Shown one piece after another: positions 18,858-26,812 of a stretch of 64,000 bases of DNA (the stretch's first letter is position 1; every line of letters begins with the position of its first letter). A program made the position numbers and the translations under genes. Source of the DNA: Nitrospira sp. SG-bin2 (lineage in GTDB: Bacteria; Nitrospirota; Nitrospiria; Nitrospirales; Nitrospiraceae); NCBI GenBank assembly GCA_002083405.1, contig LVWT01000017.1:62001-126000 (forward strand), written 5' to 3'. Under the pieces are notes generated by a model. It saw only the letters and a list, made by a program, of their open reading frames with translations. It was not told the DNA's origin and ran no database searches.

Positions 18858-19499
18858 TCACGTATGACGCAAATGAATCTTGAAGATGACACGGCGGCTT
18901 TTTCCCCGATCCGGCTGTCCTGTTGCATTGCGCACGAGGTCTTGGCGCCCGCGTCCGTTCGCTGACGCCTTCTGCTGGAAACATTCGTAGGCCCAGGGTA
19001 GACGGGCACGAATGACGTCCAATCCTTTCACCAATACGGCGAACGACCGATCCTGGCTCAATCGTAGATTGCGGATATCGTCCCCCTGGTCGTCGGTATA
19101 GCCTTCGATCACAAAGGACTCCACCTCATGGCCCTGCGGGCCGCAGATCATGGTGGCGTAGTAGGGGATCGTATCGGCCAGGAATGCTTCAGCCGGCGGC
19201 AACAGCGTGCTCTTGCCCAGTTCGAAATTCAGGATGGCCTCTGGAATAACGACGCGCATGACGTCGGGATCGACACTGCTCCGTTCAACCGTCAGGTGAT
19301 GCGGTTGCGGCGGCGCCTCACGCCCGGTCGCCGCACGACTCTCGGAGCTTGTCGGCTTCGCATTTCCATCTTCGACCCTGGTGATATAGGCCGCCAGCAA
19401 GAGAATAAAGATCACCGCCAGTGAGGTCATGAGGTCGGCAATTCCACTGGCTAATGTGGACGGCCCATCGGACGTGTCTTGTCCAAAGGGCGAGTTCAT
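18858..19499 (-). CDS. ZorB/MotB-like OmpA-domain stator protein
   Basis: A 213-residue protein. The start at ATG 19499 overlaps the upstream stop as ATGA and has AGGAG five bases before it; an in-frame ATG at 19550 is less likely. One N-terminal membrane helix follows D22 (GIADLMTSLAVIF), the aspartate position used for proton or sodium binding in MotB and ZorB. After a linker comes an OmpA-like peptidoglycan-binding domain: FELGKSTLLPPAEAFL, IEGYTDDQGD, RLSQDRSFAVL and SRRVIFKI. It is coupled to the ZorA/MotA-like gene and converges on hflX. No flagellar, Tol or Exb genes are adjacent, which argues against a motor or Ton role. ZorB-like is my best family call. Confidence 0.82.
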   Translation of the reverse strand: MNSPFGQDTSDGPSTLASGIADLMTSLAVIFILLLAAYITRVEDGNAKPTSSESRAATGREAPPQPHHLTVERSSVDPDVMRVVIPEAILNFELGKSTLLPPAEAFLADTIPYYATMICGPQGHEVESFVIEGYTDDQGDDIRNLRLSQDRSFAVLVKGLDVIRARLPWAYECFQQKASANGRGRQDLVRNATGQPDRGKSRRVIFKIHLRHT

Positions 19500-20743
19500 T
19501 CCACTCCTGCCTTGTGGTGCGCCCCTCGGGTGAAACCGGGGACTCTCCATCTGCCGCCGGTCTTTCCCGTCCCGGAAGCCGGTGTGTTTCCAACAACAAG
19601 ATGGCTGTCATCAAGGCGGGTCATGAGTCGATCAAGCATCTTGCCCGTTTCCGCAGGGGAGGGCGGTGCAGGATGGTGTTGTTTGTCGATGGAATGGGTG
19701 AGGTCTCGAATTGATTCCAGCAACGGGTCCAGCAATGGTGTGAGCGCTCGTCGTACTTCAACCCCGATATCGGCGGCCAGATGCTCCGGCTTCAACTGGC
19801 TCTGTGTGTTGCCCAGCGTTGCGAGGGATTGGGAGATCGAGGTGAGCGCTGAAACAGTTGAACCCAGACGATGGTGAACCGTCTCGACCAGCTGATGTGC
19901 GGAGTCGTTCTGCAAGGAGCCGTTGATCGAGACGGGTGGATGTTGTGACAGAGAAGGGTTCCGGTCTTGTACCTTCCGGGGAAACATCGCATCGAGCAGG
20001 GATACTAGGCGGCGATGGTGTTTGGCGAGCCGGTACCATAACGATTTTTCCAGAAGCATAAAGCTGTTGGCGCATGCGAGTCCGACGACGGAGGTGACGA
20101 ACTTTCCGGCGAGGCCGTTAATGAGCCCTTGAATCCCTTCGATCTGCGATCCGTTCGCATGCAGTTTGCTCAGCCCGATCAAAATGGCCAGAAACGTGAA
20201 CATCAAACCCACGCCGGTGAGAAAAGAGGGCAGTTGCTGGTAGAAGCGGACATTGAGCCGGGTGGCGCAGAGCGAGGCAAACGAAAAATGCTCCGCGGCG
20301 GAGCGCTCGGTCGAGACGGTCGGCTCAATGAACCACGCGGGTTGCTCCACCGCAAACGTCTTGCGATAGGAGAGCCAGTCGTCCGCCACGGTCTGCTCGG
20401 TTCGCATGATACGGTCCAATTCCTGGAGATCGTCCAGATCGCGCCGGGCGCCCTGCGTCTGAGCGCGTTGCTGCTGCTTCTTGCTTGCATGAGCGAGCAG
20501 GATCCATTCCGGGGACGCGTGGTGGCGCGCGGAGGCGAGGCGGGCGACGGCCGGGTGGAGGCGGGCAAAGACCTGCCGGATTTGCAACGTGCCGTGGATG
20601 AGGAAGACGCTGTGCCATAGGCACAAAAGGAGGATTCCGCCGGCCCCGATCCAACTCAGCAGCGGACTCTGAAAGCCACCGATCAAGGCCATGTCACGGC
20701 CCAGCAGATCCCAGCCCGCGCCCAACCAGCTCCAGTCGCTCAT
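19496..20743 (-). CDS. ZorA/MotA/TolQ-like proton-channel protein
   Basis: A 415-residue membrane protein with a first helix near residues 28-50, a large cytoplasmic segment (51-168), and two core helices at about 171-194 (LPSFLTGVGLMFTFLAIL) and 206-232 (GLAGKFVTSVVGLACANSF). Hydroxyl residues T183, T217 and S218 are placed as in ion-conducting members. The C-terminal 180 residues are cytoplasmic and helical, shorter than the long tail of defence ZorA proteins. Together with the OmpA-domain partner it should form a 5:2 ion-driven stator-like complex. The companion genes of Zorya defence (zorC/zorD or zorE) are absent from both sides, so a defence role is unproven. Confidence 0.8.
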   Translation of the reverse strand: MSDWSWLGAGWDLLGRDMALIGGFQSPLLSWIGAGGILLLCLWHSVFLIHGTLQIRQVFARLHPAVARLASARHHASPEWILLAHASKKQQQRAQTQGARRDLDDLQELDRIMRTEQTVADDWLSYRKTFAVEQPAWFIEPTVSTERSAAEHFSFASLCATRLNVRFYQQLPSFLTGVGLMFTFLAILIGLSKLHANGSQIEGIQGLINGLAGKFVTSVVGLACANSFMLLEKSLWYRLAKHHRRLVSLLDAMFPRKVQDRNPSLSQHPPVSINGSLQNDSAHQLVETVHHRLGSTVSALTSISQSLATLGNTQSQLKPEHLAADIGVEVRRALTPLLDPLLESIRDLTHSIDKQHHPAPPSPAETGKMLDRLMTRLDDSHLVVGNTPASGTGKTGGRWRVPGFTRGAHHKAGVE

Positions 20744-21075
20744 ATTCAGCCCCTCAGTGGATACATCACAAGAAGGAGAGTCGAGGTGCTCTAGCTCAAC
20801 ATCTGTGCCAAGGAGTTTGGCTTGTATAGGCGTAATAGATTGAAGCGGTTATGAGTTTTGAGGCTGGCGGGTGAGGAAGGATTTGCCGACCGGGTGAGAG
20901 TTTCTGCCTGGTACAGGTCCTGGCTACTCGGCAATCTTACAAATAGCAGGCGATAGGTGAGACGTATGCCTATATTCCTTTCTTGCGTGGAGCGGCTGGT
21001 TCTCCGTAGACATGGAACGGGTCTGTCCCCTATAGTTCTCTCCTCAATTTCAGTCTTCCAAGAGCTTGATCGCAT
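20744..21075. other. Divergent intergenic region between zorA-like and DUF748 genes
   Basis: About 330 bases between divergent genes, expected to hold two promoters. It contains GGGTCTGTCCCC at 21019-21030, part of a short repeat seen again around 24.0-24.6 kb. No small gene could be supported. Confidence 0.45.
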
Positions 21076-24021
21076 ATGCGTCAATTGATTCGTCCTCGCC
21101 TCCTCGCTGGTCTTGTGGTGGGACTGGTGGGTCTCTACGCACTGGTCGGATTTGTCCTGCTACCCTATCTCATTAAAGAGTACGGGGTCCCTGCCGCATC
21201 AGAGCAGCTTCAGCACCCTGTCGTCGTGCGTGACGTTGCGTTCAATCCGTTCACGCTGGCTCTTCGCTTGAACGGCTTGGAGGTGCGTGAGCAGGACCAG
21301 ACGCCGATCATCGGATTCGAAGAATTTGTCGTCAATCTGCGTGCGACAACACTGTTTTTCCAGACACTGGGATTCGATGAGATCCGGCTGGTCATGCCCT
21401 TCGTGGCGGCCAGGGTGAATCGTGAAGGGAAGCTGAACTTGCTGGGTTTGGTTCCTTCCTCGGATAAGGCGGCGGCGCCCGTTGAGACGGCGACGGGCGA
21501 GCCCAAGCGGATGATGCCGCTGGAAATCGGGCTGCTGGAGATCGACAACGGCATTGTGGAATTCAGGGATGAGTCTAAAGCGAAACCCATCTCGATGGAC
21601 ATCGTACCCATTCAGATTACGTTGCGGAATTTCAGCACCACGCAAGGAAGCGACAATGCCTATGCCTTCACGGCTGAGATCGGCAAGGGGGAAGCCTTGG
21701 CATGGGAAGGGACTGTGTCGTTAGAGCCGGTGGAATCCGACGGGAAGGTGAGTTTGTCCGGAGTGAAACTCAAGACACTCTATCAGGCCGTGCAGGACCG
21801 CTTTCAATTCGACATGCAGCAGGGTGAGCTTGCTCTTTCGGCGACATATCACTTCGATTTGCGGGGGCAGGCCCCTCGCGCCACGGTAAAAGACGGCAGG
21901 CTTGCTGTTCGTGGTTTGGCCATCGGGGAGCGGGGTTTGCCGGAGCCGCTCGTGAGCATCCCTGTAGCCGATGTAGAGGGAATCCAGTTCGATCTGGAGA
22001 AGCGTTCCATACGGGTTGAGAAGGTGCATACCGCGGATGCGCGATTCGATGCCTGGATGGATGTCGGTGGCGTGGTCAATCTTCAACAGTTGTTTGCCCC
22101 TGCAGGGAGTAGCGGGGAGAAGGCGGCGGAACCCGTATCTGCGAACAAAAAGACGGTGTCTGAGCCGTGGACCGTAGGCGTCGATGTGGTTGAGATCGAA
22201 AATTATCAAGCAAAGTTTGAGGATCGTACGCTGACGACGCCCGGGGTTGTGGAGGTCGGCGCGTTAGACGTGACTGTGAAGGATGTGCAGATTCCCTTCA
22301 CGAAGCCACTGCCGGTGAGTGTGTCTTTGACGCTGAACCGAACCGGCCATGTGGATGTGCGGGGGCAGGTTGCGGTCGAGCCGATGAAGGCCGACTTGGA
22401 GATAAAAATCACACAAATTGCCATCAACCCCTTTCAGCCCTACCTCGACCGATTTCTGGATGCCGATATACGAGAGGGAGCGATCGATCTCAACGGATCG
22501 GTTCAGTATGCCAAGGAACATCCCAAGGGCCCGATGCTTCGCTTTCAGGGCAATCTTGCCGTCAATCAGCTTTTGGTCACCGATCGGAAAGAATTTGAGG
22601 ATGTGGGCTCGTGGAAATCGCTGGCGTTCAATCGGGTGGCACTGGATGTCGAGCCGACAACGGTACGGATTGGCGAAATTCTCTTGCAGGAACCGGCGGT
22701 CCAGGCCGTCATGGAATCGGACGGCTCATTGAATCTGTCGAAGCTGCTCGTGGCATCCCCGTCTGGTGGCGCCCAGGGAGAACCGGCAAAAGACGACAGC
22801 CGGAAATCGGCGGCCAAAACTGATCCTCTCACGATCATCGTCGATCAGGTCAAGCTGGTGAAGGCGACGGCGATCTTTCGAGACTTGTCTGTCGAGCCGT
22901 CGGTAAAAACCGGGGTGACGGACTTCGGCGGAACCATCAAGGGGCTCTCATCCAAGCAGATCAAAAAAGCGGATGTGGATTTAGCCGGCAAGATCGACCG
23001 TGCCGCGCCGCTGAAAATTGTGGGAAAGATCAATCCATTGAGCGAGGACGCCTTTACCGATCTGGTCATTACGTTGCAAGGGATGGATGTGACTCCGGCC
23101 GGTCCCTACAGCGGCAAATTCGCCGGGTATGGATTGTCGAAAGGCAAGCTCTCCCTCGACCTGAAATACAAAGTCTCGCAGCAGATACTTGAGGCGGAAA
23201 ACCTGGTGTCGATCGATCAGCTGACGTTTGGACAAAAGGTCGAAAGCCCGGATGCCACCTCGTTGCCCGTTCCGCTGTTAGTGGCGCTGTTACAAGATCG
23301 CAAGGGGTTGATTGAGATCGATCTGCCCATTCGGGGTGATCTTAATGATCCGGACTTCAAGTACGGCAAAGTGGTGATTTCGACCTTGCTCAATCTGCTC
23401 GGGAAGGTGGTTGCTTCGCCGTTTTCATTGTTGGGCAAACTTGTGCCGGACGGGGGCGGCGGGGATGATTTGCAATTTGTCGAGTTTCAGCCCGGCAGCG
23501 CGGTGTTGGCGGACGATGGAATGAAGAAGCTTGATGTGCTGGAACAGGCGCTGGATGAGCGGGCCGGCCTGCGGCTCGATATCAAGGGAACATCCGATGC
23601 GGTGGTTGACGGAGCGGCCTTGCGCAAGCGCAAGTTGATGGATCGGCTGATGACGAAGATACGGCGTGAGCGTGGAAAGTCGGCAGGGCCGGTGGAGATT
23701 TCTGCGGAGGAGGAACAACGGTTTGTGGAGGAACTCTTTGCCGAACTACTGGCCAAACAGGCTGGTATGTCAGGGAAGGCACCGGATCAGGCCGAGTCTA
23801 CACCTCCGACGGCCGAAGAGATGAAGGAGCGAGTGCTCGCCGAAATCCCTATTACCGATGCCGATCTGGAATTTCTGGCCATGGAACGCGGCGAAGCAGT
23901 TCGTACGCGCCTATTAGAAAATGGGAAGTTGGGGAGCGGGCGGGTGTTTCTCCTGGAGGCGGGGGCTGCAGATCCAGGTCACGAACGTGTGCGCACGCAA
24001 CTGGTGCTGGGAGCCGGTTAA
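21076..24021 (+). CDS. DUF748 / AsmA-like envelope protein
   Basis: A 981-residue protein with one N-terminal membrane helix (residues 10-32) and a very long periplasmic part. The start fits DUF748: VVVRDVAFNPFTLALRLNGLEVRE, then ...IGFEEFVVNLRATTLF and LVMPFVAARVNREGKLNLLGL in order. Repeated beta-strand modules of this AsmA-like class follow, and near residues 640-700 is the typical FTDLVITLQGMDVTPAGPYSGKFAGY stretch (read in pieces). AsmA-like proteins are linked to lipid transport and outer-membrane homeostasis; a direct role for this family is inferred. The C-terminal 200 residues include an OmpA-like block (FVEFQPGSAVLADDGMKKL, then LDIKGTSD) and a charged helical tail. Confidence 0.85.
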   Translation: MRQLIRPRLLAGLVVGLVGLYALVGFVLLPYLIKEYGVPAASEQLQHPVVVRDVAFNPFTLALRLNGLEVREQDQTPIIGFEEFVVNLRATTLFFQTLGFDEIRLVMPFVAARVNREGKLNLLGLVPSSDKAAAPVETATGEPKRMMPLEIGLLEIDNGIVEFRDESKAKPISMDIVPIQITLRNFSTTQGSDNAYAFTAEIGKGEALAWEGTVSLEPVESDGKVSLSGVKLKTLYQAVQDRFQFDMQQGELALSATYHFDLRGQAPRATVKDGRLAVRGLAIGERGLPEPLVSIPVADVEGIQFDLEKRSIRVEKVHTADARFDAWMDVGGVVNLQQLFAPAGSSGEKAAEPVSANKKTVSEPWTVGVDVVEIENYQAKFEDRTLTTPGVVEVGALDVTVKDVQIPFTKPLPVSVSLTLNRTGHVDVRGQVAVEPMKADLEIKITQIAINPFQPYLDRFLDADIREGAIDLNGSVQYAKEHPKGPMLRFQGNLAVNQLLVTDRKEFEDVGSWKSLAFNRVALDVEPTTVRIGEILLQEPAVQAVMESDGSLNLSKLLVASPSGGAQGEPAKDDSRKSAAKTDPLTIIVDQVKLVKATAIFRDLSVEPSVKTGVTDFGGTIKGLSSKQIKKADVDLAGKIDRAAPLKIVGKINPLSEDAFTDLVITLQGMDVTPAGPYSGKFAGYGLSKGKLSLDLKYKVSQQILEAENLVSIDQLTFGQKVESPDATSLPVPLLVALLQDRKGLIEIDLPIRGDLNDPDFKYGKVVISTLLNLLGKVVASPFSLLGKLVPDGGGGDDLQFVEFQPGSAVLADDGMKKLDVLEQALDERAGLRLDIKGTSDAVVDGAALRKRKLMDRLMTKIRRERGKSAGPVEISAEEEQRFVEELFAELLAKQAGMSGKAPDQAESTPPTAEEMKERVLAEIPITDADLEFLAMERGEAVRTRLLENGKLGSGRVFLLEAGAADPGHERVRTQLVLGAG

Positions 24022-24112
24022 GGGGACTGACCCCATTCCCCGCGTCTTCGCGTGGGGTCTGTCCCCGTTCGAACCGGGACAGGCACCTCGCCTGCGGCGG
24101 GAGCCAGTCCCC
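24022..24112. repeat. GGGACAG/CTGTCCC-type short repeats between convergent genes
   Basis: The whole gap between the DUF748 and pentapeptide genes is filled by hairpin-forming sequence: GGGGACTGACCCC, CCCCGCGTCTTCGCGTGGGG (a stem with a TCTT loop) and several CTGTCCCC or GGGACAGG words. Similar words recur at 24536-24598 and 21019-21030. It may act as a two-sided transcription barrier. Confidence 0.6.
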
Positions 24113-24478
24113 CTACTTCACCCCATACCGCATTCTGGTCCCATGCAGGAGGGAGAGTTCGATTTCCGGCGCGCTCAGCTCGGATGGGAATAGACAGCCG
24201 GAGATCTTGCAGGCGTTGATACTAGCGCCGTCCAAATTGGCTTTGCTTAGGTCCACACCGCGCAGGTCGCTTTGCCGGAAGTAGCAATCGCGGAAATCAA
24301 GCCCGGCTGCATCCAATCCTCTGAGATCCAACCCCCGCAGGTCGCACCCACGAAGATCGCACTTGTCGCCGGCGGCCTTCTTAACGTTGAACTCTTTGAT
24401 GCAGCTTTCGCGAAGCATCAGGTACATCGGATCCTTCGAAATACGGAGGGGCGTTCTCGCGGCGTCTGTCATGTCCAT
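24113..24478 (-). CDS. Pentapeptide-repeat protein
   Basis: A small protein of about 121 residues; ATG 24478 is preferred because a GGGAG lies five bases upstream (a start at 24490 is possible). The middle consists of A(D/N)LXX-type pentapeptides: CDLRGCDLRGLDLRGLDAAGLDF in short runs, then LRGVDLSKANLDGASI, which should form one right-handed quadrilateral beta-helix of two to three coils. There is no signal peptide. No function can be assigned; some members mimic DNA or regulate membrane processes. It is divergent from the peroxiredoxin gene. Confidence 0.8.
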   Translation of the reverse strand: MDMTDAARTPLRISKDPMYLMLRESCIKEFNVKKAAGDKCDLRGCDLRGLDLRGLDAAGLDFRDCYFRQSDLRGVDLSKANLDGASINACKISGCLFPSELSAPEIELSLLHGTRMRYGVK

Positions 24479-24725
24479 GAATGCTCCCATTGAGGGGTTC
24501 TGGAGGCTTTATCGGTTCGGCTGGCAAGAATCTTGAGCGGGACAGGCTCCAGCATCGCCGGTGCCTGTCCCGGTATATGACGGGGACAGTCGCCGGGGGG
24601 AAGGGCGACCATTCCCGACAGCCCCTCTTGCACTCGCCCTGGGCAGCACAGTATCGTAACGGCAATTGAGAGGAGCGACGTACGGTTCCATCTTCTCGCA
24701 AAATAACAATCAGACGGAGGGCATC

Positions 24726-25361
24726 ATGGCGATCAGATTGGGAGATGACGCGCCGAACTTTACGGCGGAGACCACGGAAGGGACGATCAATTTTCACGAA
24801 TGGCTCGGCAACGGCTGGGGTATCCTGTTTTCCCATCCGAAAGACTTTACTCCTGTCTGCACGACGGAGTTGGGGACCGTAGCCAAAATTATGCCGGAGT
24901 TGAAGAAGCGGGGGGTCAAAGTCCTTGCAGTCAGTGTCGATCCGCTCGATTCTCACCAGGGCTGGGTCAAGGACATCAATGAGACACAGCGGACGACCAT
25001 GAATTACCCCATCATCGCCGACCCTGAGAAGAAGGTTGCCACCCTGTATGACATGATCCATCCGAACGCCATCGATAATATGACGGTGCGGTCGGTATTC
25101 ATCATCGGGCCCGATAAGAAGGTTAAGCTCACCCTGACCTATCCCGCTTCTTGTGGAAGGAATTTCGATGAGTTGCTGCGCGTCGTCGATTCGCTCCAAC
25201 TGACGTCGAAGTTCAAGGTGGCGACACCGGCCAACTGGAAGGAGGGGGAGGACTGCATCATTACCCCGGCCGTCAATGACACAGAGGCCAAGACGCTCTT
25301 CCCCAAAGGCTTCACAACGGTGAAGCCCTATCTGCGCTATACGCCGCAGCCGAATAAGTAA
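24726..25361 (+). CDS. 1-Cys peroxiredoxin (Prx6 type)
   Basis: A 211-residue peroxiredoxin starting at ATG 24726, after a GGAGGG site. The peroxidatic cysteine is C45 in DFTPVCTTELG, and later blocks (YPIIADPEKKVATLYDM, VRSVFIIGPDKKVKL, YPASCGRNFDELLRVVDSLQ) mark the Prx6 class, which reduces hydrogen peroxide and organic hydroperoxides. A further cysteine lies in YPASCGRN, so resolving chemistry may differ from the strict 1-Cys mode. It is a single-gene unit; the dispersed element at 25369 begins 7 bases after its stop. Confidence 0.93.
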   Translation: MAIRLGDDAPNFTAETTEGTINFHEWLGNGWGILFSHPKDFTPVCTTELGTVAKIMPELKKRGVKVLAVSVDPLDSHQGWVKDINETQRTTMNYPIIADPEKKVATLYDMIHPNAIDNMTVRSVFIIGPDKKVKLTLTYPASCGRNFDELLRVVDSLQLTSKFKVATPANWKEGEDCIITPAVNDTEAKTLFPKGFTTVKPYLRYTPQPNK

Positions 25362-25368
25362 GAACCGG

Positions 25369-25602
25369 CAGGGCGTTGAAAATGTCCGCCGGCTGCGTTC
25401 TCGCATCGTTCAGAGGCTCACCGTGATGAGCCCAGAGGAGGCAAGGAACCTATCCGCTCGCATGTGATCGAAGCGAGCGGTTCAAGCGAAGCTTGGTATG
25501 TACCTCCTCGCCTCTTCGCTCGCTGCGGCCTTGCCTGTGGAACGGTGCGTCTCAGCGCACCGGGGTGGGCGGGTGAGAACAGGAGCCATTTTGAACATCC
25601 TG
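25369..25602 (+). repeat. MITE-like dispersed element, copy 1
   Basis: A 234-bp element bounded by terminal inverted repeats (left CAGGGCGTTGAAAATG, right CATTTTGAACATCCTG). It matches the element at 33143-33375 in the same orientation along its whole length. The core 25448-25511 (64 bases) is identical in the two copies. It carries only a short shared open frame without a ribosome site, and no transposase. Confidence 0.88.
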
Positions 25603-25859
25603 CGAGCACTTCTGAGAGGTCTGGAATGTTCTAACGGTCTCCAGTTCAGTGCGCTCACAATGTTTATTTGCACGTACGGTAATTAAGAAGGGCGGGACTG
25701 GTCGATGACCGGTCCCGTCTTTCAGTTTCGAGCCGAACCCCACTTTGCCCAATCGCGAAATTGGATGGAGCCGCTTCGTCCGGGAAATCTATGCTGGCTT
25801 GTATTTCGTTCCCCATTGCCATAGTGTAAGGAAAGTTTAATAAAGTAAGGGGTGCTGTC
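25603..25859. other. Hairpin and upstream region of vapBC
   Basis: The region contains a stable hairpin at 25693-25717 (stem CGGGAC/GTCCCG extended by GGTC/GACC) followed by TCTTTC. It could terminate transcription from the left. Its sequence is nearly the same as the hairpin after vapC at 26512. The region just before 25860 is AT-rich and has AAGGGG before the vapB start. Confidence 0.6.
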
Positions 25860-26099
25860 ATGCCGACTTCAACGGTGACAAGTAAGGGCCAGACAACGAT
25901 TCCAAAAGAAATCCGTGAGCATCTCCATTTGAAACCGGGGGATCGAGTGGAATTTGTAACAGATGAAGATGGGCGGGTTGTGGTGCTGGCGGCGACCGTC
26001 GATGTGGCGGAGTTGGCCGGTATGTTGAAGCCTCCGGCAAAACCGGTCACGCTGGAAGACATGGCGCAGGCCGTTCGCAAGCGGGGAAGCCGCCGGTGA
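25860..26099 (+). CDS. vapB: VapB-type antitoxin, AbrB/SpoVT (SpoVT-AbrB) fold
   Basis: A 79-residue antitoxin with the swapped-hairpin DNA-binding domain in its first half: VTSKGQTTIPKEIREHLHL, then GDRVEFVTDEDGRVVV. The second half (AELAGMLKPPAKPVTLEDMAQAVRKRG) is the toxin-wrapping tail with the LxGxLKP-like motif seen in AbrB-type VapB. Its stop overlaps the GTG of vapC by four bases. The pair should repress its own promoter. Confidence 0.93.
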   Translation: MPTSTVTSKGQTTIPKEIREHLHLKPGDRVEFVTDEDGRVVVLAATVDVAELAGMLKPPAKPVTLEDMAQAVRKRGSRR

Positions 26100-26491
26100 T
26101 CGGCCTGGATACGAATGTGCTGGTCCGGTACTTGGTGCGGGACGACCCGGATCAAGCGCGGCTCGCCGCAGAGGCGATTGCCAGAGACTGCACGCGCGAG
26201 AGCCCCGCGTTCATCAATCGGATCGTGCTCTGTGAGCTGGTCTGGGTGTTGGAGAGCGCGTATGGATATTCCAAAGAGACGATCGCCGGAGTGTTGGAGA
26301 AAGTCTTCAGAACTGCGCAATTCCACGTTGAGGATGTGCAGACAGCCTGGCCCGCGTTTCGTACGTATCAAAAGGGCAAGGCAGATTTTTCAGATTGTCT
26401 GTTGGGGACTGTGAATCGCGAGCGTGGCTGCGAGCGCACGATTACGTTTGATCGGGACGCCGGGAAACTGGCTGAGTTCGACCTGTTGTGA
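26096..26491 (+). CDS. vapC: VapC-type PIN-domain ribonuclease toxin
   Basis: A 131-residue PIN toxin starting at GTG that overlaps vapB by four bases. The acidic metal-binding residues expected of the family are visible: D5 in GLDTNVLVRYL, E in LCELVWVLE (about residue 46), D in ADFSDCLLG (about residue 99) and D in TFDRDAGKL. VapC toxins cleave tRNA or rRNA when released from VapB. A 14-bp-stem hairpin follows 20 bases after the stop. Confidence 0.93.
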   Translation: MIGLDTNVLVRYLVRDDPDQARLAAEAIARDCTRESPAFINRIVLCELVWVLESAYGYSKETIAGVLEKVFRTAQFHVEDVQTAWPAFRTYQKGKADFSDCLLGTVNRERGCERTITFDRDAGKLAEFDLL

Positions 26492-26511
26492 GAGTAGAGG
26501 ATTTCCGGAAA

Positions 26512-26542
26512 GGGCGGGATTGGTCGCTGACCAGTCCCGCCC
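26512..26542 (+). terminator. Hairpin after vapC, related to the hairpin before vapB
   Basis: GGGCGGGATTGGTC and its reverse complement-like arm GACCAGTCCCGCCC flank a GCT loop, a nearly perfect 14-bp stem. There is no clear T-run after it (CGTTGTACG), so termination strength is uncertain. The sequence closely resembles 25691-25717. Confidence 0.65.
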
Positions 26543-26641
26543 GTTGTACGTATAAGCCCCCGCCAGTTTTGGCATGAAGATTGATAGTGCGCCCCTGTCC
26601 CTGAGGGAGAGCCTGTTCCAGGATAAAAATAGAAAATTTTC

Positions 26642-26670
26642 TTGCTATCTCATTGTTCTTTGGGCATACT
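26642..26670 (+). promoter_or_regulatory. Candidate sigma-70 promoter of the porin gene
   Basis: TTGCTA (26642-26647) and CATACT (26665-26670) are separated by 17 bases, 143 bases upstream of the porin start. Both hexamers are imperfect, so the call rests on spacing and position. The surrounding intergenic region (26543-26812) holds no gene. Confidence 0.35.
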
Positions 26671-26812
26671 CCGCCCGACCTCACTGTATTAGAAGTCATT
26701 CATAAGAAACTGTTCGGCAGATCATACAGTCTTTCGTTGGGGTTCGAGAGGTTCGGGCACAAGGGTTCAGGCAATCGTTTCTATCACTTCATTTCACAAG
26801 GAGGCTGCCACA

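Noticed and set aside
18858..20743. A complete Zorya defence system
   Set aside because: Neither zorC/zorD nor zorE is next to the pair; neighbours are hflX and a DUF748 gene.
24381..25406. 341-residue minus-strand frame over the peroxiredoxin gene
   Set aside because: The plus-strand protein is a clear Prx6; this is its shadow in a GC-rich region.
25498..25686. Small frame shared by both MITE-like copies (also near 33271)
   Set aside because: No ribosome site, and its similarity follows from the repeat itself; coding is not supported.
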